Shown here piece after piece: positions 36,078 to 44,136 of a stretch of DNA of 64,000 nucleotides; position 1 is the first letter of the stretch; each line of letters starts with the position of its first letter. The notes below the pieces were generated by a model, which saw only the letters and a program-made list of their open reading frames with translations, was not told where the DNA came from and ran no database searches. Location of the stretch: assembly GCA_014803505.1 (NCBI GenBank), contig JAAVBM010000014.1, positions 16,472 to 80,471 of the forward strand. Direction: 5' to 3'. The DNA is from a bacterium. GTDB lineage: Bacteria; Cyanobacteriota; Vampirovibrionia; Gastranaerophilales; Gastranaerophilaceae. A program made the translations under genes and the position numbers.

Positions 36078-36716
36078 ATGAATTCACTTTTTGACTTTGA
36101 TAAAAATTATGGAAATGTTGTTGGTACTGATGAAGCCGGTAGAGGTCCTGCTGCTGGTGGGGTTTTTGCTGCGGCAGTTTATTTTCCTGAAGTGACAAAT
36201 TCATTAGTTGCAGACTTAGATCGGTTAAATGATTCAAAAAAACTATCTGAAGTTGCTCGTGAAAAATTGTATGATGTTATTATTAAAAATTCGATAAATT
36301 CAGTCATTTGTGTTGATGTAGATGAAATTGAAAAAATAAATATTTTAAATGCTTCGCTTAAAGCTATGAAACTGGCTTGTGAAAATGTTGTGCAAACTTC
36401 CAAGTTGGAAAATTTTATTACACTGGTTGATGGAAACAAATTGATAAAGAATTATACTTATTCTCAAAAATATATTATAAAAGGTGATGGACAATCTGCA
36501 GCTATTGCAGCTGCAAGTATTCTTGCCAAGGTTACACGTGATAGATATATGGATGAATTGGCTGCAAAATACCCTCAATATGGTTGGAATAGAAATTCAG
36601 GTTATTTAACTCCTGAACATATAAAAGCTATTGATGAATACGGGTTGTCAGAATATCACAGGCCGTCGTTTTTGAGAAAGCATTTTGAAAAACAAAAACA
36701 ATTAACTTTGTTTTAG
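36078..36716 (+). CDS. rnhB: Ribonuclease HII (212 aa)
   Basis: Removes RNA from RNA-DNA hybrids, including single ribonucleotides. The family motif GTDEAGRGPAAGGV (residues 16-29) supplies catalytic D18 and E19, with NDSKKLS, a later Asp in VDGN, and the ILAKVTRDRYMD block. Length is normal. TATAAT at 36061-36066 lies 11 nt before the ATG, giving a very short leader. Confidence 0.95.
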   Translation: MNSLFDFDKNYGNVVGTDEAGRGPAAGGVFAAAVYFPEVTNSLVADLDRLNDSKKLSEVAREKLYDVIIKNSINSVICVDVDEIEKINILNASLKAMKLACENVVQTSKLENFITLVDGNKLIKNYTYSQKYIIKGDGQSAAIAAASILAKVTRDRYMDELAAKYPQYGWNRNSGYLTPEHIKAIDEYGLSEYHRPSFLRKHFEKQKQLTLF

Positions 36717-36717
36717 G

Positions 36718-37524
36718 CTATTGATATATAAGATTACCTATTTGTACCTTTGTTACGTAAATGGTTTCGCTAGTACCGTTACCGCGGTCATCGTTTTCAG
36801 TATCATTTCTGCCCATGCTGGTTCTGTAATATGATTTATAACCGTTTTTGTATTGATATTCCATGTCTATTAAATCGCCTTCAATTTTAACTTTATCCCA
36901 TTTTTTTATTTTAAGTAAAGCTGCCATTATATTTCTATTTGCGGGTACAAGGTGAGAATGTGACCAGTGAGCTTTTGCGTAATCTATGGAAATCGGTGTC
37001 GGATATGTTTTATAATTTGTCCATAATATTCTGGTACCTGTTATTGCTGTTTTTTCACTATAGCTTTTAAAATATTTATTATAAACTTTTTTCTCTCCAA
37101 TATCCCCCCAAGAAGTTCCAATATCATAAAGTGCTGCGCTATCAAAGAAATCATTTACAAAGAAAAAGTCATGATTATACGCAACGGTTAATCCTGATAA
37201 TTCATAATGAGCTACAGGTATTATTTTTATTCTATGTTTGTTTATTAATGATGTGTATGTAAATGTTTTTTGTAAGCTTTCAGTTTCTGTATAGTCAGTT
37301 TGTATCGGTTCTTCTTTTGTAATTACCGGTCTTGCTGCTAATTTTGTAGGTATTGCAATTCCAAATTTTAACCAATATCCAATCCAACCTCGAAATAGGA
37401 ATATTAATATAATAATAACCGTTAGAGATATATTTACGATTTTGTTTTCGTGTATTAGTACATCTCTAAGTAATCGGGCTTCTATTTCTGCAGTTGTTGA
37501 ATCGTTAAATATTGGTTCATTCAT
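36718..37524 (-). CDS. Hypothetical protein with one N-terminal membrane anchor (268 aa)
   Basis: A single hydrophobic segment (about residues 31-52) anchors a C-terminal domain of about 210 residues that is rich in Tyr, Lys and Thr, with no recognised motif. The N-terminal 30 residues would be cytoplasmic. It ends one base after rnhB on the opposite strand. It begins 6 nt after TAAAAT with ATGACA 17 bp upstream, again a leaderless arrangement. Confidence 0.7.
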   Translation of the reverse strand: MNEPIFNDSTTAEIEARLLRDVLIHENKIVNISLTVIIILIFLFRGWIGYWLKFGIAIPTKLAARPVITKEEPIQTDYTETESLQKTFTYTSLINKHRIKIIPVAHYELSGLTVAYNHDFFFVNDFFDSAALYDIGTSWGDIGEKKVYNKYFKSYSEKTAITGTRILWTNYKTYPTPISIDYAKAHWSHSHLVPANRNIMAALLKIKKWDKVKIEGDLIDMEYQYKNGYKSYYRTSMGRNDTENDDRGNGTSETIYVTKVQIGNLIYQ

Positions 37525-37530
37525 TAGTTT

Positions 37531-37559
37531 ATTTTATATGTATCATGAAAATTTGTCAT
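37531..37559 (-). promoter_or_regulatory. Promoter giving a leaderless mRNA for the gene at 36718-37524
   Basis: On the minus strand ATGACA (37559-37554) is followed after 17 bp by TAAAAT (37536-37531), then exactly 6 nt to the ATG. Confidence 0.6.
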
Positions 37560-37673
37560 ACTGTTTGAGTATGAGAATTATTAATATTTGTTAATAAATT
37601 ACAAAATACTTTAAAGTTAATATAAAAAATGCCGATAACATATTTGTAATCAGAAGTCTATGGAGTAAAGAAA

Positions 37674-37829
37674 ATGATAAAAAAGATAACAACACCATCC
37701 GATAATAGATGCGAATGTGTTGAATTAATATTAAGAGGAGCAAAGAAGCGCCGTAGTTTGGCGTATGCGAATGCGTGTATGATAAATTCTGACGCAGGAA
37801 TCAAGGCGAATCTATCCGCTGTAAAATAA
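37674..37829 (+). CDS. Small basic Cys-containing protein (51 aa)
   Basis: ATG at 37674, stop TAA at 37827, with GGAG 9 bases before the start and a hairpin terminator about 40 bases after the stop. The peptide is basic, with RCEC near residues 12-15 and a GAKKRRS stretch. GC content is higher than in the surrounding non-coding sequence, which supports coding. No family recognised. Confidence 0.5.
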   Translation: MIKKITTPSDNRCECVELILRGAKKRRSLAYANACMINSDAGIKANLSAVK

Positions 37830-37867
37830 TTAGAGTATAAACTTAAAAATAAGAAGAGAGTTTTAAT

Positions 37868-37899
37868 AAAGCCGGAACACAATGTTTCCGGCATTTTTA
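37868..37899. terminator. Terminator between the 51-aa gene and rbgA
   Basis: GCCGGAA pairs with TTTCCGGC, then ATTTTTATT on the plus strand. It overlaps the last codons of rbgA on the minus strand. Confidence 0.8.
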
Positions 37900-38754
37900 T
37901 TCTGGAATTGTATCAAGAATAAATTTGCCAATTTTACCTTCTCTAAAATCTCTTAAGATATATACGGATGTTCTTTCTCTGTCAGTACTTCCACCAGTTA
38001 ATAACCAATTTCTTTCTAAGGAAATATTATCAACATTTAATTCTTTTTCTTCAGGAAGTTTATAGTATTCTCTAAAAGCTTTAGCCTGTTTTTCATTTAA
38101 AATATTTAAAAGTTCTTCAGCTACAATTTCATTAGAATAGGCATTTTCCGAAACTGAGTTAACAAAGGCCAGTTTTTTTGCTCTTTCTTGGTCTTCTTGT
38201 TTCATAGGGATAATCCCCGGAGTATCAAGGAGTTCTAATTGAGGATTGATTCTAACCCATTGTTGTTGGCGCGTTACACCAGCTTTTGCACCTATTTTAG
38301 TTTTTGAAGATTTTGTTAGTTTATTGATTATACTTGATTTTCCTACATTTGGCATTCCAACAACCATAATTCTTGCAGGTCTTCTTAATAAACCTTTAGC
38401 CATTAATGCTTGGATTCTTGGTTCGGAGAGTTCTACAGCTTTTTTAATAATTAAATTAAGATCTTTTGAATGTTTTGCATCTGTAGGTATTACTTCAGTG
38501 TTATTTTTTTCTTTTAGGAGTTCAATGAATTTTTTTAATTCATTTTTATCAACTAAGTCTGCTTTATTAAGCAACAAAAATCTGGGCTTTCCGTTAAGGA
38601 GCCCAGATATATTGTCATAACTGCTTGATATAGGTAATCTCGCATCTAAAACTTCAATCACGGCATCCACTAAAGAAAGTTGTTCTTTTAGTTTTTTTTC
38701 AGCCTTAGCAATATGTCCTGGATACCAGTGAATATGAGTCTTATCTTTTTTCAA
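37897..38754 (-). CDS. rbgA: Ribosome biogenesis GTPase RbgA/YlqF (285 aa)
   Basis: Circularly permuted GTPase needed for late maturation of the large ribosomal subunit. It begins [14 protein letters not shown], then the G4 motif NKADLVD (about residue 62) precedes G1 [10 protein letters not shown] (about 133) and G3 DTPG (about 178), the permuted order. The C-terminal RNA-binding domain follows. It overlaps rplS by 14 bp; pairing with L19 is common. Confidence 0.93.
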   Translation of the reverse strand: MKKDKTHIHWYPGHIAKAEKKLKEQLSLVDAVIEVLDARLPISSSYDNISGLLNGKPRFLLLNKADLVDKNELKKFIELLKEKNNTEVIPTDAKHSKDLNLIIKKAVELSEPRIQALMAKGLLRRPARIMVVGMPNVGKSSIINKLTKSSKTKIGAKAGVTRQQQWVRINPQLELLDTPGIIPMKQEDQERAKKLAFVNSVSENAYSNEIVAEELLNILNEKQAKAFREYYKLPEEKELNVDNISLERNWLLTGGSTDRERTSVYILRDFREGKIGKFILDTIPE

Positions 38755-39097
38755 TTTTTTCCTTAATACGAGTTGCTTTACCTGAACGTTCTCTTAGATA
38801 GTACAATTTAGCACGTTTAACATCACCACGTCTAAGTACGCTGATTTTGTCGATTCTTGGAGAGTTGATTAAGAATACACGTTCTACACCAACACCTTGG
38901 AATACTTTTCTAACAGTGATAGTCTTGTTAAGACCTGAACCGTGCAATTTAATAATTGTACCTTCAAAAGCCTGAATTCTTTCTTTGTTTCCTTCAACGA
39001 TTTTAACGAAAACTTTTACAGTATCACCTGCGTTAAGTTCAGGAAGGTCTTTACCTAAATAGCTTTTTTCTAATTCATCAATAATTGGATTATTCAT
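38741..39097 (-). CDS. rplS: Large ribosomal subunit protein bL19 (118 aa)
   Basis: Length and sequence are typical: [67 protein letters not shown]. An AAAGGAAAG ribosome site precedes the ATG. It heads an operon with rbgA. A leader of about 110 nt with a stable hairpin suggests autogenous control. Confidence 0.97.
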   Translation of the reverse strand: MNNPIIDELEKSYLGKDLPELNAGDTVKVFVKIVEGNKERIQAFEGTIIKLHGSGLNKTITVRKVFQGVGVERVFLINSPRIDKISVLRRGDVKRAKLYYLRERSGKATRIKEKIEKR

Positions 39098-39151
39098 TGT
39101 TTGCTTTCCTTTATATTTCTAAACTATTACTTTAATTTGTAATTCCTTAAT

Positions 39152-39188
39152 CGGCGAATCATGACTTTTTCCACACAAAAGTCTGCCG
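39152..39188 (-). promoter_or_regulatory. Structured leader of rplS
   Basis: In the rplS leader (minus strand) outer arms CGGC and GCCG enclose a hairpin GACTTTT/AAAAGTC with a short loop containing TGTGTGG; flanking CATGAT copies add more pairing options. Leaders of L19 genes are known regulatory RNAs in other bacteria. That this one binds L19 is inference. Confidence 0.4.
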
Positions 39189-39310
39189 ACGCACGTTCGT
39201 ATCATGAATCGTATAATAAATATACTATTTTTGCAACTATTGAAAAAATCAATGTTAATATCTGTAACAAAGCATAATAGCTATTAGAGATTTGCTAAAA
39301 TTTTTGTCTG

Positions 39311-39319
39311 TGATATTTT
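39311..39319 (+). promoter_or_regulatory. Extended -10 box of the 47-aa gene
   Basis: TGA then TATTTT (39314-39319) ends exactly 6 nt before the ATG at 39326; TTTGCT lies 17 bp upstream. Same leaderless arrangement as several larger genes. Confidence 0.45.
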
Positions 39320-39325
39320 CGTATT

Positions 39326-39469
39326 ATGGGACAAGATTATAAAAAACTATTAAATAAAAAGAAGAAAAAATACTGCGATATTAAAACTATGGGGGTGAAT
39401 ATCGATAAAAATGAGTATTATGAAATTATATTATCGAATTCTGCGCATCCTGAAAATATAAAGAGATAA
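39326..39469 (+). CDS. Small Lys-rich protein (47 aa)
   Basis: ATG at 39326 (codon 39326-39328) to TAA at 39467. The peptide starts MGQDYKKLLN, has a run of lysines and a C-terminal YYEIILSNSAHPENI. A strong terminator begins 8 bases after the stop, and the start follows an extended -10 box by 6 nt. These signals support a real gene; the family is unknown. Confidence 0.5.
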   Translation: MGQDYKKLLNKKKKKYCDIKTMGVNIDKNEYYEIILSNSAHPENIKR

Positions 39470-39476
39470 ATATTGA

Positions 39477-39508
39477 AGAAGGCGGAACGCTTAGCGTTCC
39501 GCCTTCTT
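39477..39508. terminator. Bidirectional terminator between the 47-aa gene and pyk
   Basis: AAGAAGGCGGAACGCT pairs with AGCGTTCCGCCTTCTT almost without a loop. It serves two convergent genes and shares the GGCGGA core. Confidence 0.88.
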
Positions 39509-39514
39509 GTTTGA

Positions 39515-40948
39515 TTAAACTACTGTATGTATTTTTAAGAAATTTGTTGATAATCCGGACATTATGTAAGGTATTGAGCCTGTTAAAATAACGTTATCAC
39601 CTTTTTTTAATTTTAATCCGTTTATTAAGAAGTTATTCAGTTTTGTTATGGATTCTTTGTCACATTTTATTTCTTCATCATCTGCAATTATTGAAAATAC
39701 ACTATTATGAAGCTGCATGAATCTGCAAATTTTAAAATCTGAACAAAGTGCATATATAGGAACTGAAGGTCTGCATTCTGAAATTAGTGCCGGAGTGTAA
39801 CCTGTTGCAGTTAGTGCTATAATCCCCTTTACTTTAGGTAAATTTTTTAGGATTTCGGCAACTGATGATGCTATAGATACAGGGATTGGATTACATTCTG
39901 TTAAAAGTTCTTTAGGAAGTTCATTCTTTTTGACAAACTGAGAACTATTAATATCATCTGCAATTTTTTTCATTATTTCAACAGCTTCAAGCGGATATTT
40001 GCCCATTGCTGTTTCACCTGATAGCATGACTGCATCTGCACCGTCTAATATAGCATTCGCAACATCTGATGTTTCTGCTCGTGTAGGTATTGGATTATCT
40101 ATCATGCTTTCAAGCATTTGCGTTGCTACGATAACCGGTTTTCTTGCATTGTTTGCTTTTTTTATAATAGTTTTTTGAGCTATAGGTAATTTCTCTGTTT
40201 TGATTTCAATTCCCAAATCGCCTCTGGCAACCATAATGCCATCAGATTGTTCAATGATTTCATCAATATTTTCTAACGCCTGCGGTTTTTCAATTTTTGA
40301 AATAATTCTTGTTCTTGAATTGTTTTTATTTAGTAAGTGGCGAAGTTTAATAATATCTTCTTTTGATCTAACAAATGATAGGCCTAAATAATCAATGTCA
40401 TTTGTTACCGCAAAATCAACATATTTTAAGTCGGTTTCTGTTAAAATATCAATACTTCCGGTACCTCCGGGAATATTTAATCCTTTTCGTGGTTTTATTT
40501 CTCCGGATGTTAGAACTTTTGCATAAACTACATCTCCATCAGTTTTTTCAACTATCAATTGAATTTTTCCATCATCGATAAGGATTTTTTCACCTTGGCT
40601 GACGTCGGAAGCTATTCCTTCGTAGTCTACCGGTATAATGTTATTTTCTTGAGTTTTTTGGTGCTTGAATTTTACAATGTCTCCAGCATTGACTGTAATG
40701 GGTTGAGTGAGTTGCCCTATTCTTATTTTAGGTCCTTGAAGATCTAAAAGTACCGGTATTATCGCTTTTTCTTCTTTTTCTATTTTTCTTATTTTGTTTA
40801 ATGTATCTTGGTGTGTTTCTATTGAGTCATGCGAAGAATTGATTCTAAACATGGTGACTCCTGCTCGAAATAAATTTCGAATCATCTCTTCGGATCTGCT
40901 TGCAGGTCCAAGTGTTGAGACGATTTTCGTCGCTGATAAATTTTTCAT
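39515..40948 (-). CDS. pyk: Pyruvate kinase (477 aa)
   Basis: Converts phosphoenolpyruvate and ADP to pyruvate and ATP. It shows TKIVSTLGPAS at the start, FRINSSH, the active-site block IISKIEKPQALENIDEI with the catalytic Lys, GIMVARGDLGIE, and MLESMIDNPIPTRAETSDVANAI shortened here to its key TRAE. The C-terminal allosteric domain is present. An AAGGAG site precedes the ATG. No extra PEP-utiliser domain. Confidence 0.95.
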   Translation of the reverse strand: MKNLSATKIVSTLGPASRSEEMIRNLFRAGVTMFRINSSHDSIETHQDTLNKIRKIEKEEKAIIPVLLDLQGPKIRIGQLTQPITVNAGDIVKFKHQKTQENNIIPVDYEGIASDVSQGEKILIDDGKIQLIVEKTDGDVVYAKVLTSGEIKPRKGLNIPGGTGSIDILTETDLKYVDFAVTNDIDYLGLSFVRSKEDIIKLRHLLNKNNSRTRIISKIEKPQALENIDEIIEQSDGIMVARGDLGIEIKTEKLPIAQKTIIKKANNARKPVIVATQMLESMIDNPIPTRAETSDVANAILDGADAVMLSGETAMGKYPLEAVEIMKKIADDINSSQFVKKNELPKELLTECNPIPVSIASSVAEILKNLPKVKGIIALTATGYTPALISECRPSVPIYALCSDFKICRFMQLHNSVFSIIADDEEIKCDKESITKLNNFLINGLKLKKGDNVILTGSIPYIMSGLSTNFLKIHTVV

Positions 40949-41063
40949 ATTTATGTTCTCCTTATTGAACGTTGTAGGGTAAATACTTTACATTTCTATA
41001 CTATTATAATATAATAAAAACGACAATGGTTTACTATAAACGTAAAAAGAGTGAGGAAAAGAA

Positions 41064-42335
41064 ATGAAAAGATTATTAGCTGGATTATTGGTTTGCGGAA
41101 TGCTTACCATCAATGCAATCCCTGCTTTTGCTTACAATGGTATTGAAGATGTATGCAAAACTTACTGGGCTCAAACTGAAATCGAAAGTGTTATTAATGA
41201 TTCTGTTATGACATTAGATAACGGTAATTTCTACCCAGAAAACAAAATTTCAAGAGTTGAATTCGTTAAAGCTTTATTAAAAGTTTTAGGTAACGACAAC
41301 TTAGAAATTAAATCTAACTACAAATTCTCAGATATTGCAAAAACAAGTGATGCTTATGCTCCAGTTGCAAGATCTCAACAATTAGGTTTAGTTTACGGTT
41401 ATCCTGATGGATCTTTCAGACCTGAAGGCAGTATCCTAAGAGATGAAGCTCAATCTGTAATCAGCCATATTACTATCGATGGAACAGTAGATTCAAATAT
41501 ACTTTCTAAATATTTAGATTCTGCAAAAGTTCCTGGATGGGCTAAAAAAGTTTACAGAAAAACATTATCATATGGAATTTATGTAAATCATCCAAATGAA
41601 AATGAATTAAGACCTACTGAAGATTTAACTAGAGCTGAAGCTGCTGTATTATTATACAGATTAAGACAAAGATTAGATCTTGTAAAAAATCAATATAAAA
41701 ATGTTGAAACTATTCAAGGAACTGAACACTTAAAAGTTACTAGAAAAGCTCCTTGTAATGAAGTTGTTGTTACTAACTTAAGAAATATTATTAAAGAAGG
41801 TAACGTATTAGAAGTTGCTTACAATGAACAATTTAAATCAAAGTTACACGCAGCTGGTGATACTGTTACATTTACTAACCCTGAAGATATCAGAACAGTA
41901 GAAGGTACTTTAGTAATTCCTGCTGGTTCTACATTCTACGGTACAGTTCTTGATATTAAAGATCCACGTTGGTTTAACAAAAATGCTAGAGTTTACACTC
42001 AATTAACTAAAATTGAAACTCCGGATGGCAAAACTATCGACTTAAATGCAAAACCTTTCTATAAAGATTATGCATTAAAAGAAGGTCCTTGGATGACAGC
42101 TGGTAAAGTTGCATTATACACAGTTGGTGGTGCAGCTGTAGGTACTGGTGCTGGTGTTGGTTTCTCATTCATTCCAAAACCTCGTAAAGTAGGTTCTGGT
42201 ATTGCTATTGGTGCACCTGTTGGCGCTAGTGTTGGTTTAATCACTGGTTTAGTTACTCCAGGTCTTAACTATAATGCTAGAAAAGGTGAAGAAATCTTTG
42301 TTATCTTGTTAGATGACGCTAGTGTTACTAAGTAA
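41064..42335 (+). CDS. Exported SLH-domain protein with C-terminal glycine zipper (423 aa)
   Basis: Signal peptide cleaved near AFA (residue 23), then three S-layer-homology repeats (about residues 25-210), each with an ISRVEFVKAL or LTRAEAAVLL-type motif. A middle domain of about 100 residues follows, and a Gly-rich hydrophobic stretch (about 350-400, GGAAVGTGAGVG, GAPVGASVG). In cyanobacteria and Negativicutes SLH domains tie outer-membrane proteins to peptidoglycan polymers; that role fits a secretin-bearing envelope. There is no OprB-type barrel. GAGGAAAAG precedes the ATG; codon use suggests strong expression. Confidence 0.85.
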   Translation: MKRLLAGLLVCGMLTINAIPAFAYNGIEDVCKTYWAQTEIESVINDSVMTLDNGNFYPENKISRVEFVKALLKVLGNDNLEIKSNYKFSDIAKTSDAYAPVARSQQLGLVYGYPDGSFRPEGSILRDEAQSVISHITIDGTVDSNILSKYLDSAKVPGWAKKVYRKTLSYGIYVNHPNENELRPTEDLTRAEAAVLLYRLRQRLDLVKNQYKNVETIQGTEHLKVTRKAPCNEVVVTNLRNIIKEGNVLEVAYNEQFKSKLHAAGDTVTFTNPEDIRTVEGTLVIPAGSTFYGTVLDIKDPRWFNKNARVYTQLTKIETPDGKTIDLNAKPFYKDYALKEGPWMTAGKVALYTVGGAAVGTGAGVGFSFIPKPRKVGSGIAIGAPVGASVGLITGLVTPGLNYNARKGEEIFVILLDDASVTK

Positions 42336-42355
42336 GATTTAGTATTATAAAATTT

Positions 42356-42394
42356 ATAGGACCGATTCGAGTTTTTCTTGAATCGGTCCTATAT
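42356..42394 (+). terminator. Terminator of the SLH gene
   Basis: ATAGGACCGATTC pairs with GAATCGGTCCTAT across an 11-nt loop, followed by ATT. Confidence 0.8.
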
Positions 42395-42529
42395 TATGTA
42401 AAAATTATCATAATGGTCTAATACTGAAAGATAATTAGTGCTCCCCGTTAGGCTATGGGATTTTTATTTAAAACTTTTAAAATTAGAATGTAACCAATGA
42501 AATTACCCAACTAAACGATAGGAGACAGT

Positions 42530-42811
42530 ATGAAAAAATTATTTACATCATTTGCACTTTTAGCTTTTTTAGTAATTCCTGCGCAAGGAGCATTTGCCTG
42601 GACGTATGACGGGCTTGGTAGTTTGAATCCGTTTACCGGTTTTGGTATGCGCGATAAATGCGGTTGTAAAGTAGAAAGATGTCAAAAACAAAAATTAACT
42701 AAATGCGAAAAGTTGCATGGGGTTAAAATTAAAAGAGGTGAACCTTGTGGATGTGCCGCCCCTGTTGTTATAGAACAGCCAACTTGTAATAATTGTCAAC
42801 GAGTTTTCTAG
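42530..42811 (+). CDS. Small secreted cysteine-rich protein (93 aa)
   Basis: Signal peptide MKKLFTSFALLAFLVIPAQG with cleavage near AFA (residue 23). The mature peptide of about 70 residues contains eight cysteines in CGC, C, C, CGC and CNNC groupings plus many lysines, suggesting metal binding or disulfides in the periplasm or outside. No known family. GGAGACAG gives the ribosome site. The 190-base gap before it holds the SLH terminator and a small GC-richer patch (CTCCCCG..TGGGA near 42442) of unknown meaning. Confidence 0.7.
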   Translation: MKKLFTSFALLAFLVIPAQGAFAWTYDGLGSLNPFTGFGMRDKCGCKVERCQKQKLTKCEKLHGVKIKRGEPCGCAAPVVIEQPTCNNCQRVF

Positions 42812-42879
42812 TATTAGCTAGATTTATTCGGGTTGTAAATTTTAATCTTTTAATTGGCAATAATATTTACTCCATGTTT

Positions 42880-42913
42880 AAAGCGGCAGAACTATTATGC
42901 TCTGCCGCTTTCT
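42880..42913. terminator. Terminator between convergent genes
   Basis: AAAGCGGCAGA pairs with TCTGCCGCTTT around a 10-nt loop, usable by the Cys-rich gene (plus) and the kinase gene (minus). Confidence 0.85.
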
Positions 42914-42929
42914 ATATAATTAAAATTTT

Positions 42930-43766
42930 CTAAAATTCGATGTTTTGTAAAGCGTAGAAAATTTTATCGGTGATTTCTTGAATATATTCTTGACTTACCA
43001 TACCATTGATAACTGCGTCAGAAATTTGATATGCTGGTCTAATGTATTTTTGAGCTGTTTTATTTACATCAGCAAATTGAAGATCTGCAGCTTCACCGGA
43101 TTTTCCTCTTTCTGCGGCTCTTTTATACCAACGTTCTTTAATAACTTCTAATGGTGTAAATACATAAACTTTTACGTCCATAATATCTCTAACACCTTCA
43201 TTAAGAACATAAAGTCCTTCGGTTAAGATAACTTTTGCTGGTTTTTTTTCATCTCCATTAGGGTCAGATTCACAAGTTACAAAGTTATAACGAGGCGATT
43301 TTATTGTAAGTCCTTCTTTTAGTGAAACGAGGTGGGTTTGCATAAGGTTTAAGTCTATGACGTCCGGAGTATCAAAGCTGAATCCGGTTTTAAAAAGTTC
43401 TTCATAGCTTCCTGCTTCTTGCAACTCTTTTGATGTGTCTTTGTAGTAATCGTCACATCTGATTACAGTATAAATGCCTTCTGTGTTACTTTTTACACAA
43501 GCTTTAATTGTGTTATCAACAAAAACGGTTTTCCCTGAAGCACTTTCTCCAGTGATACCAATTAAAAATGTTTTCTTTTTTTCTTGAACAACTTTTCTAG
43601 CAATATTCATAATTAAATTATCAGATATTTTAAGAAATAATGGTTGTTCTTGTTTTTTGTCTTCTTCCAAGATTTTTTTCAGAGCGTCAACGATATTAGA
43701 GATAATTTCCATATCTCGTCTGCTTGAATAATAATCATAATTAGTTAATTCAAAATCTTTTAGCAT
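42930..43766 (-). CDS. Uridine kinase/phosphoribulokinase-family protein (278 aa)
   Basis: P-loop kinase with GITGESASGKT at residues 70-80, the family DDYYK motif (about 104), the SPRYNFVT region binding substrate, and ILTEGLYVL as Walker B. Uridine kinase is the closest description, but an N-terminal extension of about 60 residues is unusual for Udk, so a different phosphate acceptor is possible. AGGGGAAG precedes the ATG. Confidence 0.75.
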   Translation of the reverse strand: MLKDFELTNYDYYSSRRDMEIISNIVDALKKILEEDKKQEQPLFLKISDNLIMNIARKVVQEKKKTFLIGITGESASGKTVFVDNTIKACVKSNTEGIYTVIRCDDYYKDTSKELQEAGSYEELFKTGFSFDTPDVIDLNLMQTHLVSLKEGLTIKSPRYNFVTCESDPNGDEKKPAKVILTEGLYVLNEGVRDIMDVKVYVFTPLEVIKERWYKRAAERGKSGEAADLQFADVNKTAQKYIRPAYQISDAVINGMVSQEYIQEITDKIFYALQNIEF

Positions 43767-43923
43767 TCATACTTCCCCTTTTGCAAGCATGTCAACATTC
43801 TACTTTAAAATATTTTAAACCTCTACAAAAGATGAAAATTTGTAACAAATTTTTAGATAAAATTAAAGTTTTTTCATAAATGTGCCGAATAATAAATTGT
43901 TAAGTTAATAAGGAGTATAATTT

Positions 43924-44097
43924 ATGTATCGTGACGAAATTTTTGAAAACGCTTTAAGAGAAGCAAGAGAAGAAAACTTTAAAGCATTGCAAGGTGAAGT
44001 GAAAACAGTTGAAATTGTTATTGAAAAATTATTAACACAACTATTAGAATGTACTTCATCTGTAACCGAACGTGATTTTCACGTTTGCGGAGTTTAG
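43924..44097 (+). CDS. Small acidic helical protein (57 aa)
   Basis: ATG at 43924 with AAGGAG upstream, stop TAG at 44095, and a strong terminator four bases later. The peptide is rich in Glu, Leu and Lys with an amphipathic helical pattern (ENALREAREENFKALQ, VEIVIEKLLTQLLE) and two cysteines near the end. No family recognised. The combination of ribosome site and terminator makes it a probable gene. Confidence 0.65.
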   Translation: MYRDEIFENALREAREENFKALQGEVKTVEIVIEKLLTQLLECTSSVTERDFHVCGV

Positions 44098-44101
44098 AAA
44101 T

Positions 44102-44136
44102 AAAAAAGAACCTCAATTAAGAGGTTCTTTTTTTTA
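44102..44136. terminator. Bidirectional terminator
   Basis: AAAAAAGAACCTC pairs with GAGGTTCTTTTTT around AATTAA. It ends both the 57-aa gene and the minus-strand glycine-zipper gene. Confidence 0.88.

Noticed and set aside
37658..37894. 78-codon minus-strand frame opposite the 51-aa gene
   Set aside because: The plus-strand frame has the ribosome site and terminator, whereas the minus frame starts in a terminator hairpin.
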